A stretch of 64,000 nt of DNA from an uncultured Methanobrevibacter sp. GTDB lineage: Archaea > Methanobacteriota > Methanobacteria > Methanobacteriales > Methanobacteriaceae. Made by a program: the position numbers and the translations under genes. The notes under the pieces were generated by a model, which was not told the DNA's origin, did not search any database, and saw only the letters and a program-made list of their open reading frames with translations. Shown one piece after another: positions 26,723 through 36,831 of the stretch (position 1 is its first letter; every line of letters starts with the position of its first letter). Where the stretch lies: assembly GCA_900314635.1 (NCBI GenBank), contig OMVY01000002.1, forward strand, positions 61,881 through 125,880. The letters are read 5' to 3'.

Positions 26723-27739
26723 TTAGAAAATACCCATAGCCTTATTGGTTTTAACTATTGATTTTTCATTGTCTTTTTCCATTTCAAGCATGGACCTGAT
26801 AGCATCAACGTTTTCAGGTACCACATCTGATTCCTGGTGAACAGCCTGCATATAGAAGAGCTCTCCATCTACAATATTGATAGACTCTTTCCATACTGGT
26901 ATCTCATACAAGTCTGTTCTGCTTCTGCCTAAGTCCTTTGCATATTCAAGCAACTTGGCAGTTGAGCCTAAACCTTCTTCTGCTTCAACAAGCATTACCC
27001 TTGAACGTTTTTCAAGCACGTCGATACAATCATCAACGCTTACATCATTGTTGATTTCAGCCATGATATTGTGCTGGTGCATTAATGTAGTAGGCACAAG
27101 CAATGCCATGGTAGTGATATCAATACCTTTCATAACGGTTGCCACATCAGGACCGTGGTGGGAAGGTACTTTTGGAGGGTTTGGTACGATTGCATTGATA
27201 GGTCCTTTCTTATCATCGTTGGAATCAGCTCCACGGCGAACCATTACAGCACGCACTTTCTTGATGTCGCAGATTTTGTTGAGAGGGTATAAAGTACGGG
27301 TCAAACCTGTTGTATTGCATGATACTACTCTGGTGTAATCCGCACCGTATGATTCTTCATAGTTTGCAAATGAGTTGAAAGAACGGCCGGTTAAATCATG
27401 TGCCTCGCCACCTTGGTAGATTGCTTTCACACCTGCTTTCTTATACATCTCCATATTGGAGGCTCCGAATTTTCCAGGAGTACAGTCAACTACGATATCT
27501 GCAGCTTCAACCATGTCCTGCACGGTTCCAGCAATTTCAATTCCTGCTTCCTTGAAAAGTCCTTCATTTTCAGGTTTTCCAATGTATAAAGGATAACCTT
27601 TAATATCAACAGCAGTTTTAGCTTCAAAGCTAGGTCTTGTCTTACTTACTCCAATAACTTCCATATCGTCTTGAGCAGCTACTGCATCAGCCACTCTTTT
27701 ACCGATAGTTCCATATCCGTTAATAGCAACAGCCTTCAT
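26723..27739 (-). CDS. gap: Archaeal (type II) glyceraldehyde-3-phosphate dehydrogenase
   Basis: 338 residues. N-terminal Rossmann motif [16 protein letters not shown], catalytic Cys141 in [13 protein letters not shown], and the archaeal block [20 protein letters not shown] place it in the archaeal class II enzymes, which use NAD or NADP. It works in glycolysis and gluconeogenesis, mainly biosynthetic in a methanogen. GAGGAAG precedes the ATG. Stands alone; a typical length. Confidence 0.95.
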   Translation of the reverse strand: MKAVAINGYGTIGKRVADAVAAQDDMEVIGVSKTRPSFEAKTAVDIKGYPLYIGKPENEGLFKEAGIEIAGTVQDMVEAADIVVDCTPGKFGASNMEMYKKAGVKAIYQGGEAHDLTGRSFNSFANYEESYGADYTRVVSCNTTGLTRTLYPLNKICDIKKVRAVMVRRGADSNDDKKGPINAIVPNPPKVPSHHGPDVATVMKGIDITTMALLVPTTLMHQHNIMAEINNDVSVDDCIDVLEKRSRVMLVEAEEGLGSTAKLLEYAKDLGRSRTDLYEIPVWKESINIVDGELFYMQAVHQESDVVPENVDAIRSMLEMEKDNEKSIVKTNKAMGIF

Positions 27740-27974
27740 TTTTACTTCCTCAATAAAATATAATCTAATTAAATCTAAAACATTTAATTTATGTTTTAAA
27801 GTTTATAATTTAATCTATATATAATTTGATATTAAATTTTAGTTTAAATGAGTACAAATAGTTTTTAACTAGCCAAATAATACCTATTCAGCAATATAAA
27901 CAAAATTCATTCCACAATCTCATATAAAATATTTTAAAAAAAGAAGAAAAAAGAGTTTTATTAAAAACTCATAG

Positions 27975-28763
27975 CTATTTTCTGCCAAATAACAATGTTG
28001 AACCTTTAAGAGTTATTATTCTAGCTTCTTTAGGATTCATGAACATTCCTTCATCTGTTTTAATCAATTGAACATCTTCATAACCTGAGTCTCTCAGCTT
28101 TTGAGCGAATTCCTCCATATCGCCAAAGGCCCTGCCCATGATATCATGAATTGCAAAGCAGCCTCCCTTTTTTAAAACCCTGAGTGTTTCAAGCAACAGA
28201 TCCTGCTTGTCCACACTGTGTATGTTATGATAAACATAATTGCTTGTTACAGCATCGAAATATTCATCGGGAAAATCCAAGTTCACAGCATCTCCAGAAG
28301 AGAATTCTGTATTATATGCTCCTTCAGCACTTGCATTGTTCTCACATAACTCTTTGTTATATGAATGATATTCCTTTCCCCATTTGTCTATGCCAAACAT
28401 GAATCCCTGGGGATTTTTCCTTGCACAAGCAATAGTGAGAGCTCCGCTTCCACAGCCAACATCCAAACCTTTTCCCCCTGCAGGCAGATGCACATAGTCT
28501 GAAACTCCATCAATGATTTGCTTGGACATCTTGCGTCCTCCTTCATAAGAGAATGCTCGATAAGCATAGAAAGCCCAGATCACCGCAATAAGCAGAACAA
28601 GAGACAATATTCCAAATACATAAGTTAAAACAGTGCGGGTGAATCCACTTACAAAAAGACCCCAGATGCCAAATACATAATAGAGACTAAGTGCAACTAG
28701 AAATCCGCCTCCAATTGCAAGAACCATCCATAGAGGAAACCAATTTTTATAATTTGCTTTCAT
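27975..28763 (-). CDS. Membrane-anchored SAM-dependent methyltransferase
   Basis: 262 residues from ATG 28763 (MKANYKNWFPLW), fixed by GGTGA four bases upstream; the frame is open 21 codons further. Two membrane helices occupy about 8-30 and 38-64. A class I methyltransferase domain follows with motif I LDVGCGSGALTIACA, DAVNLDFPDEYFDAVTSN and VLKKGGCFAIHD. A substrate cannot be named; a lipid or membrane-bound quinone-like molecule would fit the anchor. Confidence 0.8.
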   Translation of the reverse strand: MKANYKNWFPLWMVLAIGGGFLVALSLYYVFGIWGLFVSGFTRTVLTYVFGILSLVLLIAVIWAFYAYRAFSYEGGRKMSKQIIDGVSDYVHLPAGGKGLDVGCGSGALTIACARKNPQGFMFGIDKWGKEYHSYNKELCENNASAEGAYNTEFSSGDAVNLDFPDEYFDAVTSNYVYHNIHSVDKQDLLLETLRVLKKGGCFAIHDIMGRAFGDMEEFAQKLRDSGYEDVQLIKTDEGMFMNPKEARIITLKGSTLLFGRK

Positions 28764-29132
28764 ATTTTCACCATATCTTAAAAATTGCATTATTAAATTA
28801 TAATTAAGGGATAAAGTCTTCGCCAAAAAACTTTAATTTGCTTTAAAACAATCAAAATAATTTAAAAACAAACAAAATAATTTAAAAATAATTTATTAAT
28901 ACAAATAAATATATGATTTCCGCATATTTAAATTTATAAAAATCAACAAAGGAAGATGAGTTTTATTTAAATACAATAATAAAATCGACAAATCAATAAA
29001 ATTAAAAGCAGCATATGTGAAATAATTGAGCATCATATTTTTTTAATGTAAAAAATATCGCCAAACAATACTTCAAATTTAATTCACATATGCCGCTATA
29101 TGGCGAAAATAAAAATCATCATTTAAAAAAAA
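28764..29132. promoter_or_regulatory. Gap with paired inverted repeats
   Basis: GCATATGTGAA at 29011-29021 and TTCACATATGC at 29083-29093 are perfect 11-bp inverted arms 61 bases apart. TCGCCA near 29058 and TGGCGA near 29101 form a second inverted pair offset from the first. They lie downstream of the P-type ATPase and upstream of the methyltransferase, both on the minus strand. They could be an operator pair or an mRNA structure. No coding frame is seen. Confidence 0.4.
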
Positions 29133-31016
29133 TCACATCTTGAATCTCATAAGCATGGAACAGTATATGATAACCACTACAGACCCAATATTATGCACCA
29201 AAGCCCCTCCAATTGGTCCTAAAAAACCAAACATGGCTAAAAACATTGCTAAAAAGTTCAAGCCCAGAGCAAATGCTATGCTTATATTGATAGTCTTTAA
29301 TGTCTTTCTTGAAATAGCTATCAAATGAGGGACATACCTTATGTCATCACTTACAAGACAGACATCAGATGCTTCAATGGATACGTCACTGCCTACACCA
29401 CCCATGGAAATACCTACATTAGCTTGTCTTAAAGCTGGAGCATCATTTATTCCATCTCCTATAACAGCTACCTGATGATGGGAATTTTGAAAATTGGATA
29501 CCGCGGAAATCTTATCCTCAGGAAGGCAGTTGTATTTATAATCTACAATATCCACTTCATGGGCAATATATTCTGCTGCTTTTTGATTATCGCCAGTTAA
29601 AAGAGTTGCATTAACACCCAGTTTACGAAGCTGGCGTATGACCTCGTTTGCATCTTCTCTTAAAACATCAGCCAGTACAACCACTCCCATAATTTCATCG
29701 TTAGAAGCCACAAATATTGGTGTTGCTCCTTCATCAAGGTAGGAATTCACTTTGGATGCAAGAAATTCCTTTTCAACAGTCAAATTATTAAGTTCCATAA
29801 ACTCAAGATTGCCTGCAAAAAGCATTGTTTCATTATTATCCAAATTTGCTTTTACTCCTTTTCCAATAATCATTTCAAAATTTGAGACATGAACTATTGG
29901 CCGTGAATAATTCTCCTTGTAAAAATTTAAAATCGCTCTTGCAAGAGGATGCTCTGACTGGCTTTCCAAAGAGGCGGTTAAATGAATAAGATCTTCAGCA
30001 CTTAATTTTTCATTATAAGGAATTACATCAACAACCTCTGGCTTTCCATATGTTAAAGTACCAGTCTTGTCGAAAATCATTTCATCCACTTTGGCTAATT
30101 TTTCAACAGTCAGACCTTCCTTGACTAATATTCCGACATTGGTTAAATTTCCAAGTGATGCCATGATAGCTGTTGGAGTAGCAAGGACCAAAGCGCAGGG
30201 ACAGAAAACAACAAGAATTGTAACCGCACGGATTATCTCTCCTGTGACTATCCATGTAGCAATTGCAGATACAAATGCAATTATCACAATCCATGTAGCC
30301 CAGCGGTCAGCCGCTTTAACTATCTCTGCATTATCCGGGCTTGCAGATTCAACCAGGCTGATCAATTTTTGAAGGGAACTATCCTCCCCTTTTTTAATTG
30401 CTTTCATATAGAATGAACCATAGAGGTTTATTGTACCGCTGAAGACTTCATCGCCTATTTGCTTATCAATAGGGATGGATTCACCAGTCATGACAGACTG
30501 GTCGATTGAAGTTTCACCTTTGATTATAACCCCGTCAACAGGCACAACTTCACCAGGCAGAACCTTTAGAATATCATCCACATCAATTGCATCCGCTTCA
30601 ATTTCGCTTTCTGCTTCTTCAGAACCACCATAGTTAGTTACCAGAGTCCCTTTTGTAGGGCTTAAATCCACAAGCTTTTCTATGCCTGTACGTGTTTTTG
30701 AGACTGTGTACTCCTCCAGGAACCCGCCAATTGCCATGATTAAAGCCACAACTCCTGCTGCAAAAATTTCGCCAATGATAATTGATGAGATGATTGCAAT
30801 GGTTACAAGAACATCTGCTTTAATATCAAATTCTTTTATAAGACCAATTGCCGCATCCTTGAATATTGGAATGCCGCAGAAAATTATTGATATCCATGCA
30901 AGGCTTATTCCATAAAAATCTATTCCAAACAGGCTGAGAATCATAAATATTAAAGAAACCAGCAAAGTGCTTACAGTCACTTTTTCTACATCATTGAATA
31001 ATTTTTTAAAATCCAT
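29133..31016 (-). CDS. Heavy-metal-translocating P-type ATPase without metal-binding head domain
   Basis: 627 residues from ATG 31016 (MDFKKLFNDVEK), preceded by GGTG; an ATG at 31028 lies inside that site. P1B features: actuator TGES, CPC at 272-274 (VVFCPCALVLATPTA), phosphorylation Asp316 in FDKTGTLT, SEHPLA in the nucleotide domain, TGDN and GDGINDAPAL. There is no N-terminal HMA or Cys pair. The last helix reads ALVHNIGSVVVI rather than the usual copper MxxSS pattern, so the metal is not settled. Two CsoR-like repressors lie upstream and a CsoR-type operator sits at 31048-31070, suggesting metal-induced efflux. Confidence 0.88.
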   Translation of the reverse strand: MDFKKLFNDVEKVTVSTLLVSLIFMILSLFGIDFYGISLAWISIIFCGIPIFKDAAIGLIKEFDIKADVLVTIAIISSIIIGEIFAAGVVALIMAIGGFLEEYTVSKTRTGIEKLVDLSPTKGTLVTNYGGSEEAESEIEADAIDVDDILKVLPGEVVPVDGVIIKGETSIDQSVMTGESIPIDKQIGDEVFSGTINLYGSFYMKAIKKGEDSSLQKLISLVESASPDNAEIVKAADRWATWIVIIAFVSAIATWIVTGEIIRAVTILVVFCPCALVLATPTAIMASLGNLTNVGILVKEGLTVEKLAKVDEMIFDKTGTLTYGKPEVVDVIPYNEKLSAEDLIHLTASLESQSEHPLARAILNFYKENYSRPIVHVSNFEMIIGKGVKANLDNNETMLFAGNLEFMELNNLTVEKEFLASKVNSYLDEGATPIFVASNDEIMGVVVLADVLREDANEVIRQLRKLGVNATLLTGDNQKAAEYIAHEVDIVDYKYNCLPEDKISAVSNFQNSHHQVAVIGDGINDAPALRQANVGISMGGVGSDVSIEASDVCLVSDDIRYVPHLIAISRKTLKTINISIAFALGLNFLAMFLAMFGFLGPIGGALVHNIGSVVVIIYCSMLMRFKM

Positions 31017-31047
31017 AAAAAACACCATATATTAATATAATAATAGG

Positions 31048-31070
31048 TATACCCCCATAGGTATATAGAA
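31048..31070 (-). promoter_or_regulatory. CsoR-type operator upstream of the P-type ATPase
   Basis: The 23-bp element starting TATACCCCCATAGGTATA recurs with a single C/T change at 31427-31449. Its core ATACC, six bases, GGTAT is an inverted repeat with a G/C tract, the style of CsoR-family operators. It lies about 30 bases before the ATPase start, where bound repressor would block transcription. Confidence 0.65.
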
Positions 31071-31075
31071 ATTTG

Positions 31076-31113
31076 AAAAAAAATATAAGCTTATGCATCC
31101 GCATAAACTTATA
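31076..31113 (-). terminator. Stem-loop with eight-U tail after the first csoR-like gene
   Basis: On the minus strand a 13-bp stem (31113-31101 with 31096-31084, one G-U wobble) closes on a 4-base loop and is followed at once by eight U (31083-31076). It begins one base after the stop of the csoR-like gene at 31115. This is a textbook intrinsic-terminator layout, so the ATPase likely needs its own promoter. Confidence 0.75.
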
Positions 31114-31114
31114 A

Positions 31115-31387
31115 TTATAATCTAGAGTAATATTCCAATATTGTAGAAACATCTGATAAAGCTTCGTCAGTATCTCCAGCTTCAATTGCCTCTTTAATGC
31201 AATGATTGAGATGTCCTTCTGCTATGATGTGTCCAACCTTATGCAAAGCAGACTTGGAAGCATTAACCTGCATCAGAATATTCTCACAAGGAACATCCTC
31301 GTCTATCATGCGATCAATAGCATTCAACTGCCCGATAATCTTCTTCAAACGCCTGTGAAGATTTTCAGAATCCATACATTTTTTCAA
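31115..31387 (-). CDS. CsoR/RcnR-family metal-sensing repressor, copy 1
   Basis: 90 residues, all helical. Metal ligands Cys34, His59 and Cys63 (PCENILMQ; EGHLNHC) match the x-Cys-His-Cys pattern of copper sensor CsoR. The family binds G/C-tract operators as tetramers and lets go when metal binds. The start is TTG at 31387 with GTGAT three bases before it; the internal ATG at codon 5 has no ribosome site. An operator copy lies 40 bases upstream, so it is probably autoregulated. Its 5' half is nearly identical to copy 2. Confidence 0.9.
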   Translation of the reverse strand: MKKCMDSENLHRRLKKIIGQLNAIDRMIDEDVPCENILMQVNASKSALHKVGHIIAEGHLNHCIKEAIEAGDTDEALSDVSTILEYYSRL

Positions 31388-31426
31388 GTTATCACGACCT
31401 AAATAGAAATTAATTTTGAGTTTACC

Positions 31427-31449
31427 TATACCCTCATAGGTATATAGAA
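31427..31449 (-). promoter_or_regulatory. CsoR-type operator upstream of csoR-like copy 1
   Basis: TATACCCTCATAGGTATATA plus GAA matches the site at 31048-31070 at 22 of 23 positions. Here the inverted arms ACCTAT/ATAGGT are also complete (31424-31441). It lies 40-62 bases before the TTG start of copy 1. No such site is seen upstream of copy 2. Confidence 0.65.
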
Positions 31450-31497
31450 TTTAATTATATATAAACCTTTGTAAAAAAAGTTGAAAAGATTTAAGCA

Positions 31498-31583
31498 TTT
31501 AAGATGTTGACATATTAGTCGCTGCAAAAAATAGCCGAAAACATAGGGTTCCTAAAAGAGTAGAAAAATTAGACCATCTTAAA
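31498..31583. other. GC-richer segment bounded by 9-bp inverted repeats
   Basis: TTTAAGATG at 31498-31506 and CATCTTAAA at 31575-31583 are perfect inverted arms around about 68 bases that are richer in G and C (for example GTCGCTGC, ATAGCCGAAAACATAGGG) than other gaps. The right arm overlaps the stop of csoR copy 2. It could be an RNA structure, the scar of a small mobile element, or gene remnant. No coding frame was established. Confidence 0.35.
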
Positions 31584-31851
31584 ATCGTGAATAATACTCC
31601 AGAATAGTTGAAAGATCTGATAAAGCATCATCACTATCCTTTTCGTCAATAGCTTCCTTAACGCAGTTATTAAGATGGCCTTCAACTATGATGTGTCCCA
31701 CCTTATGCAAAGCAGACTTGGAAGCATTGATTTGCATCAGAATATTCTCACAAGGAACATCCTCGTCAATCATGCGATCAATAGCATTCAACTGCCCGAT
31801 AATCTTCTTCAAACGCCTGTGAAGATTTTCAGAATCCATACATTTTTTCAA
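31579..31851 (-). CDS. CsoR/RcnR-family metal-sensing repressor, copy 2
   Basis: 90 residues with the same ligand set Cys34, His59, Cys63 (EGHLNNC). Residues 1-40 are the same as copy 1 except for one change near the end, while the last third diverges (VKEAIDEKDSDDALSDLSTI). The TTG start at 31851 has GGGGA seven bases upstream, confirming TTG for both copies. No operator of the CsoR type lies upstream, so this copy may be expressed constantly or sense under other control. Could also be a formaldehyde or nickel sensor relative, but the Cys-His-Cys set favours copper. Confidence 0.88.
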   Translation of the reverse strand: MKKCMDSENLHRRLKKIIGQLNAIDRMIDEDVPCENILMQINASKSALHKVGHIIVEGHLNNCVKEAIDEKDSDDALSDLSTILEYYSRF

Positions 31852-32058
31852 ATAAAATTCCCCAATATAAAAATTATTTTAAAAAAAATAAAAAATATTT
31901 TATTAATTAGCTTCAAGATTATATTTAATTTTAAAATATTTAAAATTTTCATAAAAAATAGAATAGGAATCAAGATTGAAATAATGATTAATATATGAAA
32001 ATTAATCAAAAAATCGAGCTCGAATTAAAAAAATAATTAGAGAAATTTAAAAAAAGAT

Positions 32059-32463
32059 TTAGTATCTGTTTCTATGCAGAAGCTCTTCCAAAAGAGTGAT
32101 GATTCTATCATTTTGCTCTATTAAAACATCCAGCTTCATATTCTGAGCCGCTTCAAAACGATTGTTTAACTTATCGGACTTGCTGATTCCTTCAGGAACA
32201 TAGAAATGGCCTATCTTATCAGCCAAAGCAGCTTCCAGCTTGTATTCCAAATCCTTGTTTTTCACATAGGACATGCGGTTTAAAACATAGTCCATATAGC
32301 TTCTGGCCTCATTTGTACCAGACCTTTTAGCTATGATAATTAAAGATTCCTTCAAATCCTTGATTGACTGGTTATCAAGAAATTCATTTAAAAAGGCATC
32401 ATGGTCTTTTATTAATTTATTAGCCAGTTCTTCTTCAGCACTGTTTTTAGATAAAAAGCTCAT
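32059..32463 (-). CDS. Hypothetical protein (134 aa)
   Basis: Not recognised. No signal peptide or membrane helix. A mostly helical protein: ELANKLIKDHDAFLNEFLDN at the start, a middle ARSYMDYVLNRMSYVKN, and a C-terminal coiled-coil-like helix QNDRIITLLEELLHR. GGAGG lies six bases before the ATG, which supports a real gene. It follows top6A after 183 bases on the same strand and might be co-transcribed. Confidence 0.7.
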   Translation of the reverse strand: MSFLSKNSAEEELANKLIKDHDAFLNEFLDNQSIKDLKESLIIIAKRSGTNEARSYMDYVLNRMSYVKNKDLEYKLEAALADKIGHFYVPEGISKSDKLNNRFEAAQNMKLDVLIEQNDRIITLLEELLHRNRY

Positions 32464-32646
32464 ACATATCCTCCAAACTTTTTAAAGTAATTATTATGGG
32501 ATTTTCAAGAATAAAATAAAAAAATTTAAAAATTTAAAAATTGGAAATAAAAAATTCCAATCAAATAGAAAAAATAGAAATAAAACGATTCCTATTAAAA
32601 AAAATAAGTTAGAGAATGAAATTCTCTAAAATTTTAAAAAACAGAT

Positions 32647-33735
32647 TTAATTCAAACCTAGTTTTTCCGGGAAGTATGTGTCTACAACATACTCAAGACC
32701 GTACTTGGAGAAAGATTGCTGCTCTGCTTTCTTACCCAGTTTGAGCATCTTCTTGATTTCAGTCTGCCAGAATGGAGTCTGATACCTTGGGTCTTTGGAA
32801 AGCTCTTTAAGTCTTAAAACATCAATATCTTTCAATGGGTCTGTTGGAAGCTCGTAGTTGATAATGTCGGATGCAGTTACTCCAATGAATTTGGCATTAG
32901 GAGTAGCAAGATCGTGGTTTACATGGGCAAGCTTTGCGCTTCCTGAAATAATTACCTGACCTATGTGGAATCCCCAAGGGTCTCCGTCGTTACAGATATA
33001 TACTGGAAGACCCATTTCTTCATTGAGTCTCTTAATGAATCTTCTTGTTGCACGAGCCGCCTGACCTTTAAGTCCGATAATCAGACAGTTGTACCTCTCA
33101 TGTGCGTTTTCCTGAACCAGTCTGTGGAACATTCCCATGGTTTCCACAGCTAAAACCCTTTCAGCGCCACATTCCAAAAGTTCCACCTGGTCGATGGTAG
33201 GTGAAATTGTATAACCTGACTTACCCGCTCTGGTTGCGTTCACTTCATAATCACCATCAAGCAGGGTAATGTCACCATAAACTGATGCACCGTCTTCTTC
33301 AGGCATCAAACCCAGGTCTTCACGAGTTACACCTAAAGCAACTTCCAGATCTTCTCCAACAGTGTTGGATTCTTGCTGTGTATTGAATTCAATACCCCAT
33401 CCTTCAGAGATATAGTACATTTCCCTGATTGTAGCTGTCTTATCCCTTTGAACCAGGTCTTTACAGAAATTAGCAGTATAAACCATCTGACCTAATTTTC
33501 TGATTTGCTTTACATTACCAAGGGATCTTCTACCAACTCTATCTCCTAAAACATAGTAGCGCTTGTCTCTGTCATAAACAAGATTTCCAGTTCCTCTAGA
33601 AGGAATTTTAAGATTTGGCACTTTATTTTTTTGAATTTCTTCAATGATTTCTTCACCAAAGCCTTTTAGCTTGTTATAAGTATATTGTCTTCTTTGCTCC
33701 TTGTGAGTATGCTCATGTTTAACTTCTTCAGCCAT
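32647..33735 (-). CDS. top6A: DNA topoisomerase VI subunit A
   Basis: 362 residues. The DNA-cutting tyrosine is Tyr107 or Tyr108 in [12 protein letters not shown]. The Toprim metal site has Glu198 in [10 protein letters not shown] and Asp250/Asp252 in [10 protein letters not shown]. It is the Spo11-like subunit that makes double-strand breaks with 5' links so that duplexes can pass, in a heterotetramer with Top6B. GGAGG precedes the ATG, 14 bases after the top6B stop. Downstream A-rich sequence (32480-32640) gives a U-rich transcript end. Confidence 0.97.
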   Translation of the reverse strand: MAEEVKHEHTHKEQRRQYTYNKLKGFGEEIIEEIQKNKVPNLKIPSRGTGNLVYDRDKRYYVLGDRVGRRSLGNVKQIRKLGQMVYTANFCKDLVQRDKTATIREMYYISEGWGIEFNTQQESNTVGEDLEVALGVTREDLGLMPEEDGASVYGDITLLDGDYEVNATRAGKSGYTISPTIDQVELLECGAERVLAVETMGMFHRLVQENAHERYNCLIIGLKGQAARATRRFIKRLNEEMGLPVYICNDGDPWGFHIGQVIISGSAKLAHVNHDLATPNAKFIGVTASDIINYELPTDPLKDIDVLRLKELSKDPRYQTPFWQTEIKKMLKLGKKAEQQSFSKYGLEYVVDTYFPEKLGLN

Positions 33736-33749
33736 TATAATTCCTCCTT

Positions 33750-35597
33750 TTATTCATCAAATAAAGTTGTTTGCTGGGATTTTTTAGAAGACCCTGACAT
33801 TTCTTGCTCTAATTTTTCCTCTTCTTCGAGTGCATCTTCAACTTCTTGTTCCTTGGATTTCTTGCCTTTTTTGGATTTCTTCTTAGGAGCTTCATCATCC
33901 TTAAATGCGTCATCCAAATCTGTTTCATAAACCCTGTTGCTACGTGCAGAATGCTCGGAATCTACTTCATGACCGAATTCATCAAGCTCTTCAAGGAAGT
34001 AGTCAATGTAATCCTCTTCTTCTTCATCATCCTCTATTTTCTCGCCTAAAAGTTCTGCCAATGCTCTTCTGGTTACCTTGGCAAGAACCGGCTTGTAATC
34101 AGGAACTTCTGTCTCAGCAAGATTTGCAGCCTCTTCAATAATAACTGGAACATAATCTTCAAAGATTTTAGATCTCATTGCCTTTTCCTTTTCAGCTCTT
34201 TTGGATCTTAAGTATTTTTGAAGCTTACGTGCGATTTTCATGGTAGCCTGTCTTACTTCATGAACAATTTCAGGTTCAGGAGCAATACTCTGCTTTCCTG
34301 TTGAAAGGTAAGGAATCTGAGTGGATACAATGTTTACAAATAGAGTAATAGGGGTGTTATCGAAATCCCTTAATCCATATCTTCTCCAGTCAATAGATTT
34401 TAAAGCTTCAGTAATAGCACAGGACCCCTGGTCGAAAGTCAAAGGAACCCTGTTTGCAAATCTTAATATTTCAGATTTTCTCTGTTCGTTTACAATTCTT
34501 CCTGCATCACCGCCATAAGCAATTCCTGCTTCAACAATAAATGCCACACCACCTTTATATGTGATTGGCTTTCTTGTAATGGTAGTGATGAACTCAGGTT
34601 TCAAAATCAATTTCATACCCTTTTCAATCTGTTCTTCACCAATAGGTATGAGTCCGTCGGTTGGAGGAGCCATGAACTTCATCTTGTCAAATGCTTCGAC
34701 AATAGCCTCAGCTTCTTCCCATTTCATGCTTTTCGGACGTTTTTTCATGTCAAGGCCTGTGATTTCAGCAAGTTCATTGATTTTCTTGCTGGACATTCTA
34801 GCCAGTGAACTAGTCAGCATGCTTTTGAAGTTTCTTTTATCAGTTGTCTTAGCCATTGTAATAATGTCGTCTGCAGTTACACCCTTTGGATGCGGCAGAA
34901 CTTCCTTAGGGAGAACAGGAACAATTTCCGCAGCTCTTTTAAAGATATACTGGTGTCCGCTAGGGTCTCTAAATGTGATCTTCGCATGAGGATTAGCAAT
35001 CATTGTTCTGCGTATGTATTCAAATGCTCCTTGCTCTGCTAAAGTGTAGGAAACCTCTTTAAAGTAAAGTTTTATGCATACTCCTGTGGTTTCAGGCTGG
35101 AAATATTCCTTGGATATCAAATCACCGACATTGTTTTTAACATCCATTTTGAATTTCATTTTGACTCCTTTAAGCTCGCCATGGTCCATGTAACTGGAAA
35201 TAACATGGGTGGCCTCACCAGTAGTCATTTGGGATAAAAGCACACAACCACTGCATCCAAGACCCTGTTGTCCTCTGGACTGGATGTTTCTGAATTTGGA
35301 ACCTGCAAACATCTGACAGTATACTTTCATTACGAAATCTTCAGGAATTCCAGGACCGTTATCAGTGTGAGTAAGCACATAATGGTCTTTGCCGAGTCTT
35401 TTCAAGTCGATTTTGATTTCAGGCAGTATTCCTGCTTCTTCGGCAGCATCAAAACTGTTTGTAATCAATTCGTGGAAAACAATGGTTAAAGATCTGATTT
35501 TACCTGAAAAACCCAGCATCTGTTTATTTTTTCTAAAAAACTCTGATGGAGTTAACTCATTAAAGTTTTCAAAAAGTTCATTAGCTTGTTGAGACAA
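33750..35597 (-). CDS. top6B: DNA topoisomerase VI subunit B
   Basis: 615 residues. GHKL ATPase motifs: [14 protein letters not shown] at 43-56, [10 protein letters not shown] from 79, and GQQGLGCSG from 109. The transducer domain follows. The last 80 residues form a charged Lys/Glu tail ([20 protein letters not shown]) beyond the usual fold. It drives ATP-gated closure of topoisomerase VI. The start codon is TTG at 35597 with GGAGG six bases upstream; there is no ATG alternative. First of the two-gene unit with top6A. Confidence 0.97.
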   Translation of the reverse strand: MSQQANELFENFNELTPSEFFRKNKQMLGFSGKIRSLTIVFHELITNSFDAAEEAGILPEIKIDLKRLGKDHYVLTHTDNGPGIPEDFVMKVYCQMFAGSKFRNIQSRGQQGLGCSGCVLLSQMTTGEATHVISSYMDHGELKGVKMKFKMDVKNNVGDLISKEYFQPETTGVCIKLYFKEVSYTLAEQGAFEYIRRTMIANPHAKITFRDPSGHQYIFKRAAEIVPVLPKEVLPHPKGVTADDIITMAKTTDKRNFKSMLTSSLARMSSKKINELAEITGLDMKKRPKSMKWEEAEAIVEAFDKMKFMAPPTDGLIPIGEEQIEKGMKLILKPEFITTITRKPITYKGGVAFIVEAGIAYGGDAGRIVNEQRKSEILRFANRVPLTFDQGSCAITEALKSIDWRRYGLRDFDNTPITLFVNIVSTQIPYLSTGKQSIAPEPEIVHEVRQATMKIARKLQKYLRSKRAEKEKAMRSKIFEDYVPVIIEEAANLAETEVPDYKPVLAKVTRRALAELLGEKIEDDEEEEDYIDYFLEELDEFGHEVDSEHSARSNRVYETDLDDAFKDDEAPKKKSKKGKKSKEQEVEDALEEEEKLEQEMSGSSKKSQQTTLFDE

Positions 35598-36213
35598 ATT
35601 AAACCTCCTTAATACTTATTGTCATTAATAATTTTAATGAAAAATGTAAAATTAAATAATATTTCAAATGTTCTAAATAATTAACCAAGCATTAATAACC
35701 ATAGCCCTGGCTAATGGAAATTAAGTGGCAATTTTTTAGATACGGTGAAAATTGATAAAATGTATTGAAAAAACAATACCCCTTTTTCATGCAAAAAATA
35801 TTATTAATTTATACAAAAATATACTAAAACTAGATATATCTTTCACTATATCTATATATGCTTTTCAATATATATAATACTTTTGTATTTAATTTAAGAA
35901 TTTTAATTGGAAATAGCAAAATTATAAAAATAATTTAAAATTTTACATATGTAAACATAATTTAATCAAAGTGGAGTATCAAACTTGATATAAAATTTTT
36001 TATTCATACATATATTCCAATTGCAAAACATCATTTTATCATGAAAATTTCAAAATTCAAAAAATTCAGTTTTGAAAATTAAAAATTTTAAAAAAAAGTA
36101 CAAAAAATAGTAGCTAATATTTGGAAAAAAATAAAAACTGAAAAAGATTTTTTCTAATATGAAAAAAAAACATTCAAGAAAAAAAATAAAAATAAAGAAT
36201 TTAAATGGAGTGG
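35598..36213. promoter_or_regulatory. 616-bp gap upstream of top6B
   Basis: A perfect 14-bp palindrome TTTACATATGTAAA lies at 35942-35955. TATA-rich sequence (35835-35885) should include the top6B promoter on the minus strand. A small stem GTATTG/CAATAC followed by CCCTTTTT lies at about 35762-35785. From 36085 to 36205 the plus strand is A-rich, matching a U-rich end for the KH gene. No coding frame is seen. Confidence 0.4.
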
Positions 36214-36831
36214 TTACTCCTCATCATCCACATCATCAAGGTCGTCACGAAGTTCGATTTTATCATCATCGATTCCGACAACCGCTTTAAACTCTTTCAT
36301 CTTACGTTCATTCTTCTTGTTTTCAAGGAATGAGTAGACGGACTTATGCCTTGATCCTTTGAGAATCATTTCAACAGCTTCTCTTGCAACCATGACGTTT
36401 TCAAGCTCACCAATGAGGGAAACTGTCTTGCCGTAAATAGCTATGTCCACTTCAGCCATGTCAACTATTATTTCTCTTGTCTTGCCGTCTTTTCCAATTA
36501 TTCTGCCTTTATATCTTGCCATTGCCTTTTTGGATTTGCCAACGAAGAGAGGTAGGCTGATAACTTCCAAGTAAATATCATCCTGATTCAATTTAAGTGC
36601 AATATAAGGATTGAATCCACGTGCAATGGCTTTAACGATATTATTTGCTTTCCAAACACCAAGAGGATCTTCCATATCCTTTTTCGGATAAATAGCTACG
36701 GTACCTTCTTCACTATCAATATCTAATTGAGTTTGAGTTGCATTTTCGATTTTCTTCTTTGTTTCTCCTTTTGTTCCGATTAAAACTCCCACTCTATCAG
36801 CAGGAACTTTGAGATAGTCAGTTTCCGGCAT
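36214..36831 (-). CDS. KH-domain RNA-binding protein, Dim2/Pno1 homologue
   Basis: 205 residues. Two KH domains: the first with [20 protein letters not shown] at about 8-28, the second with [20 protein letters not shown] near 105-125. The archaeal Dim2/Pno1 family acts in small-subunit ribosome assembly near the 16S 3' end. The C-terminus is acidic ([18 protein letters not shown]). It lies with rio1 and aIF1A, genes of the same 30S maturation and initiation theme. Confidence 0.9.
   Translation of the reverse strand: MPETDYLKVPADRVGVLIGTKGETKKKIENATQTQLDIDSEEGTVAIYPKKDMEDPLGVWKANNIVKAIARGFNPYIALKLNQDDIYLEVISLPLFVGKSKKAMARYKGRIIGKDGKTREIIVDMAEVDIAIYGKTVSLIGELENVMVAREAVEMILKGSRHKSVYSFLENKKNERKMKEFKAVVGIDDDKIELRDDLDDVDDEE

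Noticed and set aside
29011..29093. Inverted repeats considered as ends of an insertion element
   Set aside because: The interior is 61 bases of A/T-rich sequence without a frame, and no target-site duplication is visible.
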